Assembly (NCBI RefSeq): GCF_004217145.1 | Contig: NZ_SHKR01000011.1 | Coordinates: 868,001-932,000 of the forward strand | Direction: 5' to 3' | DNA length: 64,000 nt | Origin: Kribbella rubisoli | Lineage (GTDB): Bacteria; Actinomycetota; Actinomycetes; Propionibacteriales; Kribbellaceae | In this document: one piece after another, positions 54,263 through 62,483 of the stretch | How positions within the stretch are numbered: position 1 is the first letter of the stretch | Layout of the letters: every line of letters starts with the position of its first letter | Program-made: the position numbers and the translations under genes | The notes under the pieces: generated by a model | The model's database searches: none | What the model was told of the DNA's origin: nothing | The model's input: the letters and a program-made list of their open reading frames with translations, nothing else

Positions 54263-55234
54263 TCAGCCGCCTGGCTGCGTCGTGGGCGTGGTCGTCGGCG
54301 TGGTCGGCACCGGGATGCTGACGTTCCCGTTCTGCGGGATGACCATGAACTGGATCTTGCCCGACTCGATCGCGGTCTTCAGCAGGTAGCCGTTCGCACC
54401 GAGCAGCGCGACCTGCTGCTTGACCGACTGCAGCTCGACGTTCACCTGCTGGTTCTTCTGCTCCTGGGTGGCCTTCGCCAGCTCGGCGCGCTGCTTGGCC
54501 TCGAGACCGTCGATGATGCCCTTGTCCAGCGGCATCGGCTTCTGGATCGTGAACGACAGCTCTCCGCAGTCGTTGCTGCCGTTGTAGCCCGGACCGCAGA
54601 AGTAGTCACCGCCGACGGCGGCCGGCAGCAGCCGGGTGAACTCCTTGGCCGCCGCGCTCTGGAACGCGGACTTCTTCGCCTCGTTGTTGTAGAGCTCGGC
54701 CCAGTTGTAGTTCGTCGCCACCGCGGACAGCGCGCGGTCGATCTGCGGCCGGAAGTAGCTCTGCAGCATGTCGTTCCAGCCGCTCTCCTCGTAGGCCTCG
54801 GTCTTCAGGCCGATGCGCTCGTGGAACGACTTGATCACGTCCTTGTCCCGGTTCAGCGTGAAGTACACCTGCACCCGGACGCCGAGCCGGACGTTGTCCT
54901 TGCTCACCACGGTGACCTCGTCGGCCGCGTCGGTGTCGGCGCCGTCACCGCCGATGATGTACGAGCGCTGGTCGATCGGATACGTGTACAGCGTGTCGCC
55001 GGGGCCGATCAGCTTGTTCGTCGAGCCAGGCGGGACGATCGACTTGAACTTCTTGTCCTCGATCACGCCGCCGCCGTAGTGCAGGCCGATCCGGTTCGCG
55101 TCGGTGTTCGCGAAGTTGAAGATGTTGAACAGGATGATCAACGCGATCACGGCGACGATCAGGCCGCCGATCACCTTCACCTTCGCACTTCCCTTGGGCT
55201 TGATCGCGGCGGCCGCGTTCCCCAGTTTTGCCAT
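54263..55234 (-). CDS. SPFH-domain membrane protein
   Basis: 323 residues from ATG 55234, sharing one base with the upstream stop. A single membrane helix at about 19-42 (VKVIGGLIVAVIALIILFNIFNF) is followed by a large SPFH-like domain at 45-290: RIGLHYGGGVIEDKKFKSIVPPGSTNKLIGPGDTLYTYPIDQRSY, TVVSKDNVRLGVRVQVYFTLNRD, FHERIGL, and a helical EAKQRAELAKATQEQKNQQVNVELQSVKQQ. A Cys pair (YFCGPGYNGSNDCGE) may form a disulphide. The tail is Pro/Thr-rich. It likely scaffolds membrane domains with the coiled-coil protein encoded upstream. Confidence 0.85.
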   Translation of the reverse strand: MAKLGNAAAAIKPKGSAKVKVIGGLIVAVIALIILFNIFNFANTDANRIGLHYGGGVIEDKKFKSIVPPGSTNKLIGPGDTLYTYPIDQRSYIIGGDGADTDAADEVTVVSKDNVRLGVRVQVYFTLNRDKDVIKSFHERIGLKTEAYEESGWNDMLQSYFRPQIDRALSAVATNYNWAELYNNEAKKSAFQSAAAKEFTRLLPAAVGGDYFCGPGYNGSNDCGELSFTIQKPMPLDKGIIDGLEAKQRAELAKATQEQKNQQVNVELQSVKQQVALLGANGYLLKTAIESGKIQFMVIPQNGNVSIPVPTTPTTTPTTQPGG

Positions 55235-55524
55235 CAGTCGCCTAGCTCCTTGCGTTCCACCAGTCGCCGTACGTCGGCGAGGGTCAGGTCGGCGGTGACC
55301 GCGACGTCGCGCGGCACCGACGGATGCGAGCTGAGCGTACGCAGGCCCTGCTCGGCAGCCGCGACCGCCCGCTCGAGCGCCCTGACCTCGTTCATCAGCG
55401 CCCGGTGCTCGGCGTTGACCTCGGCCAGCGCCTGCTCTGCCTGGACGGCCCGGCGGTACGACGCCCACCCGAACCAGGCGGTTCCGATCAACAGCACGAT
55501 CACCGGCAGCCCGAGTCTGATCAT
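55234..55524 (-). CDS. Small membrane-anchored coiled-coil protein
   Basis: 96 residues. N-terminal helix IRLGLPVIVLLIGTAWFGWA (residues 2-21) then a coiled coil YRRAVQAEQALAEVNAEHRALMNEVRALERAVAAAEQGL (23-61), and a basic tail. No known family. It shares TGATG with the SPFH gene, so the two are translated together. A role as a partner or regulator of the SPFH protein is inferred from context. Confidence 0.78.
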   Translation of the reverse strand: MIRLGLPVIVLLIGTAWFGWASYRRAVQAEQALAEVNAEHRALMNEVRALERAVAAAEQGLRTLSSHPSVPRDVAVTADLTLADVRRLVERKELGD

Positions 55525-55560
55525 GGCTCCGATTCTCGTTCATCCCTGGGCGAAAAACGG

Positions 55561-55589
55561 TTGAACCGTTGACCGGCTGACAGTAAGTT
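55561..55589 (+). promoter_or_regulatory. Sigma-70-type promoter of the small RNA/peptide gene
   Basis: TTGAAC (55561-55566) and TAAGTT (55584-55589) with an ideal 17-bp spacer. The predicted start is near 55596, about 10 nt before the perfect Shine-Dalgarno of the 12-residue ORF. Confidence 0.6.
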
Positions 55590-55595
55590 CTGAGT

Positions 55596-55796
55596 ACACG
55601 CGAAGGGAGGTGGTCCAACGCATGAATTGCTATCGGACTCGTGAGGTGGCGGCGGGCTAACCGCCAACCACAGTTAGTGGGCAAGTGGTAGGCCGAAACC
55701 AACGCCAGCCACCGGGCCTGCGGGCAGTCAGGTAGTCCGCCTGACCCTGAGTTCGGCCACCCGGTCGTGTCTCCGGAAGCGCCCGCAGGCTTTCTT
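55596..55796 (+). ncRNA. Candidate ~200-nt structured RNA carrying a 12-residue ORF and a branched terminator
   Basis: The stretch between the coiled-coil gene and the TetR gene is not empty. After a good promoter it holds a Shine-Dalgarno and a short ORF, a TGGCGG/CCGCCA hairpin (55647-55666) that masks the ORF's stop, a CCAC/GTGG hairpin (55668-55680), a GTCAGG/CCTGAC hairpin (55727-55745), and an outer stem GCCTGCGGGC/GCCCGCAGGC (55716-55725 with 55781-55790) followed by TTTCTT. The transcript would be self-contained and end before the convergent TetR gene. I do not recognise the family; it could be a dual-function RNA or a leader-type regulator. Confidence 0.6.
55622..55660 (+). CDS. 12-residue peptide MNCYRTREVAAG
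   Basis: ATG 55622 to TAA 55660. The ORF has a near-perfect ribosome-binding site (AGGGAGGTGG, 55604-55613) 8 nt upstream, better than most genes in the window. Codons are actinomycete-like (CGG, CGT, GTG, GCG, GGC). The stop lies in the loop of the first hairpin of the RNA. The peptide contains one Cys, two Arg and no hydrophobic segment. It could be a leader peptide whose translation controls folding of the RNA, or a functional micropeptide. Confidence 0.55.
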   Translation: MNCYRTREVAAG

Positions 55797-55830
55797 ATGC
55801 CTTCAGTCGGCTGCCTTGAGTCGGCTGACT

Positions 55831-56538
55831 TCAGTCGGCCGGCGGGCAGTCCAGGCCGAGGGCTTCGCCGATCTCGCGGAGCTGGGCCTCGAAGTACGCG
55901 CCGGCATCCGGCAGCACCCAGTGCAGCTGGCCGAAGACCTCCATGCAGATCAGGCCGTAGAGCCTGGTCCAATAGGTCAGCGACAGGTAGATCGCGCCGG
56001 GCGGCATGCCCTGGAAGTGCTCGGACTCCTGCGTGAGCTGGGCGATCAACTCCTTCCCGAGCAGCTCGTCGGGCGGGTACGGGAACGGCTTCCAGTACCA
56101 GATCTGCGCGACCAGTTCCTTGAAGACATCGCCGAACCGCATCGCCGCCTGGTGGCCGGGCGTCTCGTCGTGGTCGTCGGCGTCCGGCGTCGGGACCGCC
56201 GTACCGAACAGCAGCGTGAACTCGGCCGGATGGGCGAGACCCCAGTTCCGTAGGCCGTTGGCCAGCAGGTACAGCCGCTCGCCCAGATCGGGAACCTCTT
56301 CGGTCGTCTGCAACTGCATCAGCGCGGTCGTCAGCTCGTCGTACAGGTCCGCGATCATCGCGCCGATCAGCGCCTCGTGGCTCGGGAAGTACCGGTACAG
56401 CGCGGGCGGGGTCAGGCCGAGCTCGCGCGCGACCGCCCGCAGGCCGACCGCGGACGACCCGCCGCTGACCAGCAGCCGGCGCGCGGCCGCCTTGATCTCG
56501 GCCAGCGTCGCCGCTCTCCGCCGGTCCCGGCTCTCCAC
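55831..56538 (-). CDS. TetR/AcrR family regulator (WHG-domain type)
   Basis: 235 residues from GTG 56538, which is preceded by AAGGAG; ATG 56559 is an alternative. Helix-turn-helix VGLRAVARELGLTPPALYRYFPSHEALIGAMIADLYDELT at about 30-70. The ligand domain has LRNWGLAHPAEFTLLFGTAVPTP, the WHG-like signature (here WGLAHPAE), and a Trp/Tyr-rich core. It is divergent from an MMPL transporter gene and has a 33-bp operator in between, a typical repressor/exporter pair. Confidence 0.9.
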   Translation of the reverse strand: MESRDRRRAATLAEIKAAARRLLVSGGSSAVGLRAVARELGLTPPALYRYFPSHEALIGAMIADLYDELTTALMQLQTTEEVPDLGERLYLLANGLRNWGLAHPAEFTLLFGTAVPTPDADDHDETPGHQAAMRFGDVFKELVAQIWYWKPFPYPPDELLGKELIAQLTQESEHFQGMPPGAIYLSLTYWTRLYGLICMEVFGQLHWVLPDAGAYFEAQLREIGEALGLDCPPAD

Positions 56539-56580
56539 TTCGAAAACTCTCCTTGACATCGCGGTAGGGCAGGACCTTAG

Positions 56581-56613
56581 AGTGAACACCGTTAACAGTT
56601 AACGCTGTTCACT
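56581..56613. promoter_or_regulatory. 33-bp TetR operator between tetR and the MMPL gene
   Basis: AGTGAACACCGTTAAC (56581-56596) is inverted at 56598-56613 with 15 of 16 positions matching around a single A. It contains two GTTAAC palindromes. It lies 40 bp upstream of the MMPL start and 42 bp from the TetR start. Confidence 0.8.
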
Positions 56614-56653
56614 CAGGCTCCTGCCGCTCAATCTACTCGCTGGGGAGAGTTTC

Positions 56654-58831
56654 GTGTTCGAGACGCTCGGCCACTTCACCTACCGCCGCCGCCGTCTGGT
56701 GCTCGCCCTGACCGGTGTCTTCGTCGTCCTCGGGCTGGCCTGGGGCACCGGCGTGTTCGGGTCGCTCGCGAACGGCGGCTTCGACGCACCGGACACCGAG
56801 GCCGCGAACGCGGTCGCGACGATCGAGCAGAACATCGGCCGCACCGGCACCGACGTCGTGGTGCTCTATCGCAGCCAGTCCGGGACCGTCGCCGACCCGG
56901 CGTTCAAGCAGGGCGTCGAGAGCCATCTCGCCGGGTTGCCGAGCGCCGACGTGACCGGCGTGTCGACGTACTGGAGCACGAAGTCGCCGGTGTTCGTGTC
57001 GAAGGACCAGCACAGCACGTACGCCGTGCTCACGCTGGCCGGCGCGACACCGGAGGACCGGCTGGACACGTTCCACAAGATCGCGTCGCAGGTCCGGACG
57101 GCGCCGGCCGGGCTCGACACCAAGGTCGGCGGCGAGGTCGCGGTGTTCGACGAGGTGAACACGCAGACCGAACACGACATCGTGAAGGCCGAGTCGATCT
57201 CGACGCCGATCGTGCTGGTGCTGCTGGTGGTCGTCTTCGGCGGTCTGGTCGCGGCCTCGCTGCCGCTGTTCGTGGGCGCGCTCGCGATCCTCGGCTCGTT
57301 CGTGCTGCTGCGCGGGCTGTCGGCGGTCACCGACGTGTCGATCTTCTCGATCAACATCGTCACGATGATCGGGCTCGGGCTGGCGATCGACTACGCCCTG
57401 TTCATCGTCACCCGGTTCCGCGAAGAACTTGCTCGTGGCAACGATGTCGAGACCGCGCTGACCGCGACGATGGCGACGGCCGGGCGGACGGTCGCGTTCT
57501 CCGGGGTGACGGTCGGCGTGGCGATCAGCAGTCTGGTGCTGTTCCCGGTGATGTTCCTGAAGTCGATGGCCTACGGCGGTGCTGCCGCGGTGGCGATCGC
57601 GATGATCGCGGCGCTGACCGCGCTGCCGGCGCTGCTCGGCGTACTGGGTCATCGAGTGAACAGTCTGCGGATCTTCAAGGCACGGAAGGCTTCCGCTTCT
57701 GATGGTGCCTGGTACCGGTTGGCACACAGCGTGATGCGGCGGCCCGTGCGGTATGTGCTGGTGCTCGTCCCCGTGCTGCTGATTCTGGGGATTCCGTTCC
57801 TGTCAGCTCAGCTGGGCGGGGTGGACCATCGGTCGTTGCCGCCGGGTGCTACTTCGCGGACGGTGACCGAGACCCTGCAGCGGGACTTCCCGGGAGCCGG
57901 CGGGTCGGACATCTACTCGGCGGTGCGATTCGATTCCGCACCGAGCGATCCGGCGGCGGCGCTGGCGCCGTACATCTCTCAGTTGCAGCAGGTGCGGGAC
58001 GTGGAGAACGTGCGGATCGGTGGTTACGCCAACGGTGTCGCGTCCGTTGTCGTGCACACCCATTTCACCGGGCAGGAGCTGGCGGCACGAGACGTCGTCC
58101 ACGGGGTGCGCGCGGTGCCGACGCCGACGGGTACGCAGGTCCAGGTCGGTGGTGAGACGGCGGCGGTGATCGATCTGCTGGACGTGTTGAAGGAGCGCGC
58201 GCCGTACATGGCCGGGTTCATCGTCGTGGTGACGTTCGTGCTGCTGTTCATTGCCTTCGGCTCCTTCGTGCTACCGGCCAAGGCGTTGCTGATGAACGTG
58301 TTGTCGTTGTCGGCGGCGTTCGGGGCGATGGTGTGGATCTTCCAGGACGGGCATCTGTCCGGGTTCCTCGGCTTCACGCCGGCCGGGTTCCTCGATGCGA
58401 CGAACCCGGTGCTGCTGTTCGCCGTACTGTTCGGGCTGTCGATGGACTACGAGGTGTTCCTGCTCAGCCGGATCCGGGAGGAGTACGACCGGACCGGCGA
58501 CAACACCGAGGCGGTCGCGCACGGTCTGCAGCGGACCGGCGGAATCATCACCAGTGCGGCGTTGCTGCTGATCATCGTGGTGGCGGCGTTCTCGACGTCG
58601 GGCATCGTGTTCGTGAAGATGATCGGCGTCGGGCTGGTGATCGCGATCGCGCTGGACGCGACGATCGTGCGGGCGCTGCTGGTGCCGGCGACGATGCGGT
58701 TGCTCGGTCGGGCGAACTGGTGGGCGCCGAAGCCGCTGGTGCGGTGGTGGGAACGCAACGGATTCCGCGAAACCGATCAGGGCTGGAGCCGGACCAAGTC
58801 CCAGGAGCCAGAGCTGGCGGGGCGGCGATAG
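56654..58831 (+). CDS. MMPL family (RND-type) transporter
   Basis: 725 residues from GTG 56654 (GGGGAGAG upstream). Two repeats each with one helix, an extracytoplasmic porter domain and five helices (12 in total). The proton-relay Asp-Tyr pairs are visible in GLGLAIDYALFIVTRFREEL and FGLSMDYEVFLLSRIREEY. MmpL proteins export lipids, glycolipids or hydrophobic drugs using the proton gradient. It is shorter than mycobacterial MmpL3, without the long C-terminal tail. Control by the divergent TetR is likely. Its 3' end overlaps pdxH by 55 bp. Confidence 0.93.
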   Translation: MFETLGHFTYRRRRLVLALTGVFVVLGLAWGTGVFGSLANGGFDAPDTEAANAVATIEQNIGRTGTDVVVLYRSQSGTVADPAFKQGVESHLAGLPSADVTGVSTYWSTKSPVFVSKDQHSTYAVLTLAGATPEDRLDTFHKIASQVRTAPAGLDTKVGGEVAVFDEVNTQTEHDIVKAESISTPIVLVLLVVVFGGLVAASLPLFVGALAILGSFVLLRGLSAVTDVSIFSINIVTMIGLGLAIDYALFIVTRFREELARGNDVETALTATMATAGRTVAFSGVTVGVAISSLVLFPVMFLKSMAYGGAAAVAIAMIAALTALPALLGVLGHRVNSLRIFKARKASASDGAWYRLAHSVMRRPVRYVLVLVPVLLILGIPFLSAQLGGVDHRSLPPGATSRTVTETLQRDFPGAGGSDIYSAVRFDSAPSDPAAALAPYISQLQQVRDVENVRIGGYANGVASVVVHTHFTGQELAARDVVHGVRAVPTPTGTQVQVGGETAAVIDLLDVLKERAPYMAGFIVVVTFVLLFIAFGSFVLPAKALLMNVLSLSAAFGAMVWIFQDGHLSGFLGFTPAGFLDATNPVLLFAVLFGLSMDYEVFLLSRIREEYDRTGDNTEAVAHGLQRTGGIITSAALLLIIVVAAFSTSGIVFVKMIGVGLVIAIALDATIVRALLVPATMRLLGRANWWAPKPLVRWWERNGFRETDQGWSRTKSQEPELAGRR

Positions 58832-59421
58832 GCCAGCCGGTCGTGCAGCCGGCCGACTCGGCCCTGCCAGAACTCGACTGCTTCTGGGGCGACCAGGTAG
58901 CCGCCCCAGAAGTACGGCGTGGAGATCTCGGTGCCCTCCGGCCACTGGCGCTCGTACGACGCGTACTGCAGGTCGAGCTCCTCGCGCGACGCCACGGACT
59001 GGCTCTGCTGGGATGCCCACGCGCCGAGCTGTGACTCGCGCGGCCGGCTGGCGAAGTACTCGTCGACCTCGTCGGTAGGGAGTTTGGTGACCGTGCCCTC
59101 GATGCGGACCTGGCGCTCCATCGCGTGCCACGGGAACACCAGCGCGCAGTGCGGGTTGTCGGACAGGTCGTCTGCCTTGCGCGACTGCTGGTTGGTGTAG
59201 AAGACGAACCCGCGTTCGTCGACGCGCTTCAGCAGGACCGTCCGCGCCGACGGCCGCCCGTTCCCGTCGGCCGTGGCCAGCACCATCGCGTTGGGCTCCG
59301 CCAGGCCGGCCTCCCGGGCCTGCTGCAGCCAGATCTCGAACTGCTTGATCGGGTCAGAGGCCATCTGATCCTCGAGCAGCTCCCCCAGTCCGTACGTACG
59401 CCGCATCTCCGCAAGATCCAC
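58777..59421 (-). CDS. pdxH: Pyridoxamine 5'-phosphate oxidase
   Basis: 214 residues. FMN split-barrel: PNAMVLATADGNGRPSARTVLLKRVDERGFVFYTNQQSRKADDLSDNPHCALVFPWHAMERQVRIEGTV (FMN contacts RTVLLK and NQQSRKA), SRPRESQLGAWASQQSQ and the C-terminal WDLVRLQP with the substrate Arg/His-like HDRLAYRR. It oxidises pyridoxamine/pyridoxine 5'-phosphate to pyridoxal 5'-phosphate. It is convergent with the MMPL gene and near citrate synthase 2, as in other actinomycetes. Confidence 0.94.
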   Translation of the reverse strand: MDLAEMRRTYGLGELLEDQMASDPIKQFEIWLQQAREAGLAEPNAMVLATADGNGRPSARTVLLKRVDERGFVFYTNQQSRKADDLSDNPHCALVFPWHAMERQVRIEGTVTKLPTDEVDEYFASRPRESQLGAWASQQSQSVASREELDLQYASYERQWPEGTEISTPYFWGGYLVAPEAVEFWQGRVGRLHDRLAYRRPASSGSWDLVRLQP

Positions 59422-59465
59422 GCGTCGAGCCTACTGAAGGAAAGAACAACCCGCCCCTCGGCTTC

Positions 59466-60584
59466 CTACTGGGGCCGGTTTGCCTTGGCGAGGTGTTGGT
59501 TGAAGGTGGCTCGGCAGAGGGCTTGGCGGAGGGTTGCCTCGGCGGCGGCTGAGCTTGCGCCGGCTACCGAGGCGGCCCAGAGGGTGCTGAGATCGCCGAA
59601 GCCTTCGACGTCGGTCAGGAGCGGCTCGATCAGGTCGCGGTCGGCGGCCGAGGCGAGGTTTCTGCGGACCGGGGTGAATGGCGTGGCCCCTCGGCGCAGC
59701 GGCTCGACGGCGTAGAAGTAGTCGAGCATGGTCGCGTTCTCGATACCGCTGTCGACGGCAGCACGCAGCACGCGGTCGATCTGCTCGGTGACCGCGGCCC
59801 GGGCGGCCTGCGTGGGACCTGCGGCAGGGATCAGCCTGGTCTGCAGGTGGTTGCTGAAGGCACGCAGCTTGTCGGGCAACGGGAGCTCGTCGAGCTGCTG
59901 TACGTCGCGCGGATAGAAGTAGCCGTGGGCAACCTCACCGACCGGTGCGCTGGTGATGAAGCCGTCAGGCGGTGTGTCGAACAGGCTGCTGGCCGGCTGC
60001 AGCCCCTCCCCGTACCTGTGCCAGCTCAGCGCCCGCTTGATCAGCTCCACCGGCTCGGCCTTTGCGTAGAGCGTCGCGACGACCTGCGTCGGGGCGGCCG
60101 TCGTAGCTTCCAGCACGTAGGCCTTGGTCGTCCGTTGCTGACGGTGGCCGTCGGCAACAATGTGTGTTCCTCCGGGCACAGCCAGCACACCGTCGTACGG
60201 CGTACTGTCGTCCATGAACCATCCGCAGCTGGCGGCGAAGGTCCATCCGCGCGTCGACGCGACGGCCGGTACGCCGGCGAACAAGAGCGCGGCGACCGGC
60301 CGATTGGTCCAAACGCATCCGTCCGGCAGCTGCAGCTCGAACAGCCGGCTGACACCGGTCGAGTCGGTGGACAGCTCGAGTCGGTCCTCAGTCAGATTCA
60401 CGCTTGCGCCGGCGTCGTGCCAGGAGGTGCTGTCGCGGCTGTCCCAGAGGTGCAGTCCGACCGCTGTACCGGCGTACCCGTGGTGTCCGGACTCGCCGCC
60501 GTAGTACGTCTCCACGCGGGCGCGGCCGGCCGCGGCGCGCGCGGCGCTGTCGTGCGCGAAGGTGTAGGCGACCAGCGTTCCCAT
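59466..60584 (-). CDS. Asparagine-synthase-like protein lacking the ATP-pyrophosphatase core
   Basis: 372 residues from ATG 60584. The N-terminal half resembles the beta-sheet domain of asparagine-synthase-like enzymes (ELSTDSTGVSRLFELQ, VWTNRPVAALLFAG, GWFMDDSTPYDGVLAVPGGTHI) but lacks the Cys2 glutaminase nucleophile. The C-terminal part resembles the end of the synthetase domain (PVGEVAHGYFYP, TMLDYFYAVEPLRRGATPF). The segment between them, where the SGGxDS ATP loop should be, is missing, so it is about 200 residues short. It may be an internal deletion product or a non-catalytic scaffold. Assignment is by pattern and tentative. Confidence 0.55.
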   Translation of the reverse strand: MGTLVAYTFAHDSAARAAAGRARVETYYGGESGHHGYAGTAVGLHLWDSRDSTSWHDAGASVNLTEDRLELSTDSTGVSRLFELQLPDGCVWTNRPVAALLFAGVPAVASTRGWTFAASCGWFMDDSTPYDGVLAVPGGTHIVADGHRQQRTTKAYVLEATTAAPTQVVATLYAKAEPVELIKRALSWHRYGEGLQPASSLFDTPPDGFITSAPVGEVAHGYFYPRDVQQLDELPLPDKLRAFSNHLQTRLIPAAGPTQAARAAVTEQIDRVLRAAVDSGIENATMLDYFYAVEPLRRGATPFTPVRRNLASAADRDLIEPLLTDVEGFGDLSTLWAASVAGASSAAAEATLRQALCRATFNQHLAKANRPQ

Positions 60585-60615
60585 GTAGAGCCTGATGCCG
60601 GCTCTGCGGCGAAAG

Positions 60616-61218
60616 TTATTGCGGCGGCTGCTGGCCCGGGTACTGCGGGGGTTGTTGCGGTGGCTGATGCGGCGGGTACGGCGGTTGTTGCTGTTGGCCC
60701 GGGTATCCGCCCCACTGCTGCGGCTGCTGCTGCGGGTAACCGGGCTGGTACCCACGCCCGTCCCGCAGTTGCCCCGGGCCCGCCAGCAACTTCGCCACCT
60801 TGGCGTCGAGAGCCCAGCGACGCAGGCCGACCAGCAACAGCGGTATGCCGAGCAGGATCACCGATCCGTCGAACAGCAGGTACGACCCGCCGTACTTCGA
60901 ACCCGGGAACTGGAACAGCTTGACCAGGTCCAGCGCCTGCCGGATCGGCAGCACCAGCACGGCCACGCCGACCACTGTCAGCAGCAGACCGGCACCGGTG
61001 GTCACACCGGAACCGATGGCCGGAGCCATCATCAGCAGGCCGAGCACGACCGCGACGCCGATCAGCAGCGCGAGCCAAGGCAGCACACGGTCCAGGTTGC
61101 TGTTGTACAGCTGGACGCGGATCAGCAGCCGGGTGGTCGCGTACGAGGCGACGACCATGGCTGCGTAGGACGCAATGATGCCGATCACGACCCCGAGGGC
61201 GGGGAGGGGCTTGGCCAT
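60616..61218 (-). CDS. Membrane protein with Pro/Gln-rich tail
   Basis: 200 residues from ATG 61218. Four hydrophobic helices: about 5-28, 46-62, 68-92 and 115-133. Residues 155-200 are low-complexity Gln/Pro/Gly/Tyr repeats (PPQQPPQYPGQQPPQ-like), typical of actinobacterial membrane proteins that interact with cell-envelope or secretion partners. No family could be named. It starts 128 bp upstream of the divergent citrate synthase gene and precedes the asparagine-synthase-like gene. Confidence 0.75.
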   Translation of the reverse strand: MAKPLPALGVVIGIIASYAAMVVASYATTRLLIRVQLYNSNLDRVLPWLALLIGVAVVLGLLMMAPAIGSGVTTGAGLLLTVVGVAVLVLPIRQALDLVKLFQFPGSKYGGSYLLFDGSVILLGIPLLLVGLRRWALDAKVAKLLAGPGQLRDGRGYQPGYPQQQPQQWGGYPGQQQQPPYPPHQPPQQPPQYPGQQPPQ

Positions 61219-61346
61219 GCCGTCGACAGTAGACCTCTCGGCGGTCCACCACCGGCGCAATGTCCTCGAACCGGTCACAAAGCTGTCGTGTCATCAGTTC
61301 CGAGAACTATGCTGCGGGAGCGCCGACACGAGGACGAGGGAGTCGC

Positions 61347-62459
61347 ATGTCTGATCCGAGGACCGAGGTGCAGCACGGGCTGGAAGGCGTGGTCGCCTTC
61401 GACACGCAGATCGCCGAGCCGGACAAAGAAGGCTCGGCGCTCCGGTATCGCGGCGTGGACATCGAGGACCTGGTCGGCCGCGTCCCGTTCGAGAACGTGT
61501 GGGGCCTGCTGGTGGACGGTGCGTTCACTCCGGGCCTGCCGCCGGCCGAGCCGTTCCCGTTGCCGGTGCACACCGGTGACGTGCGCGTCGACGTACAGTC
61601 CGCGCTGGCGATGCTCGCACCCGCCTGGGGTCTGCGGCCGCTCTACGACATCGACGACGTACAGGCGCGTGACGACCTGTCCCGGGCGGCCGTCATGGCG
61701 CTGTCGTACGTCGCACAGGCGGCCCGCGGCGTCGGCCACCCGATGGTGCCGCAACGCGAGGTGGACAAGGCGACGACGATCACCGAGCGGTTCATGATCC
61801 GCTGGCGCGGCGAGCCGGATCCCAAGCACGTGAAGGCGGTCGACGCGTACTGGACGTCCGCGGCCGAGCACGGCATGAACGCGTCGACGTTCACCGCGCG
61901 GGTGATCGCATCGACCGGTGCGGACGTCGCTGCTGCACTGTCCGGTGCGGTCGGCGCGATGTCCGGTCCGCTGCACGGCGGTGCGCCGGCGCGGGTGCTG
62001 ACGATGATCGAGGGCGTGGAGCGGTCCGGCGACGCGCGCTCCTACGTGAAGGGCTTGCTGGACGCGGGCGAGCGGCTGATGGGCTTCGGGCACCGCGTGT
62101 ACCGCGCCGAGGACCCGCGCGCCCGGGTGCTTCGTCGTACGGCGCGTGAGCTGGACGCCCCGCGGTACGAGGTCGCGGAGGCGCTGGAGCAGGCCGCACT
62201 GGCCGAGCTGCGCGAGCGGCGGCCGGACCGGGTGCTGGAGACCAACGTGGAGTTCTGGGCGGCGATCGTCCTCGACTTCGCGGAGGTGCCGCCGCCGATG
62301 TTCACGTCCATGTTCACCTGTGCGCGGACGGCCGGCTGGAGTGCGCACGTCCTGGAGCAGAAGCGGACCGGCCGGCTGATCCGGCCGTCGGCGATCTACT
62401 CCGGCCCTGCTTCCCGGCCCGCTGACGCCATCGAGGGCTGGAACCCTGACTGGGCCTAG
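61347..62459 (+). CDS. citA: Citrate synthase 2
   Basis: 370 residues from ATG 61347 (GAGGGAG upstream). Citrate synthase fold of the short type: LEGVVAFDTQIAEPDKEGSALRYRGVDIEDL, the catalytic His in SGPLHGGAPARVL, GFGHRVYRAEDPRARVL, and the catalytic Asp in FWAAIVLDF... region. It condenses acetyl-CoA with oxaloacetate (or propionyl-CoA, as some CitA forms do). The pdxH/citA neighbourhood is conserved in actinomycetes. Confidence 0.93.
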   Translation: MSDPRTEVQHGLEGVVAFDTQIAEPDKEGSALRYRGVDIEDLVGRVPFENVWGLLVDGAFTPGLPPAEPFPLPVHTGDVRVDVQSALAMLAPAWGLRPLYDIDDVQARDDLSRAAVMALSYVAQAARGVGHPMVPQREVDKATTITERFMIRWRGEPDPKHVKAVDAYWTSAAEHGMNASTFTARVIASTGADVAAALSGAVGAMSGPLHGGAPARVLTMIEGVERSGDARSYVKGLLDAGERLMGFGHRVYRAEDPRARVLRRTARELDAPRYEVAEALEQAALAELRERRPDRVLETNVEFWAAIVLDFAEVPPPMFTSMFTCARTAGWSAHVLEQKRTGRLIRPSAIYSGPASRPADAIEGWNPDWA

Positions 62460-62483
62460 GGCGTATCTCCCGTCCCCGCGCCC

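Noticed and set aside
54263..55972. 569-residue start for the SPFH gene
   Set aside because: The upstream part is in the frame of the structured RNA and the coiled-coil gene on other phases; ATG 55234 gives a standard N-terminal membrane helix.
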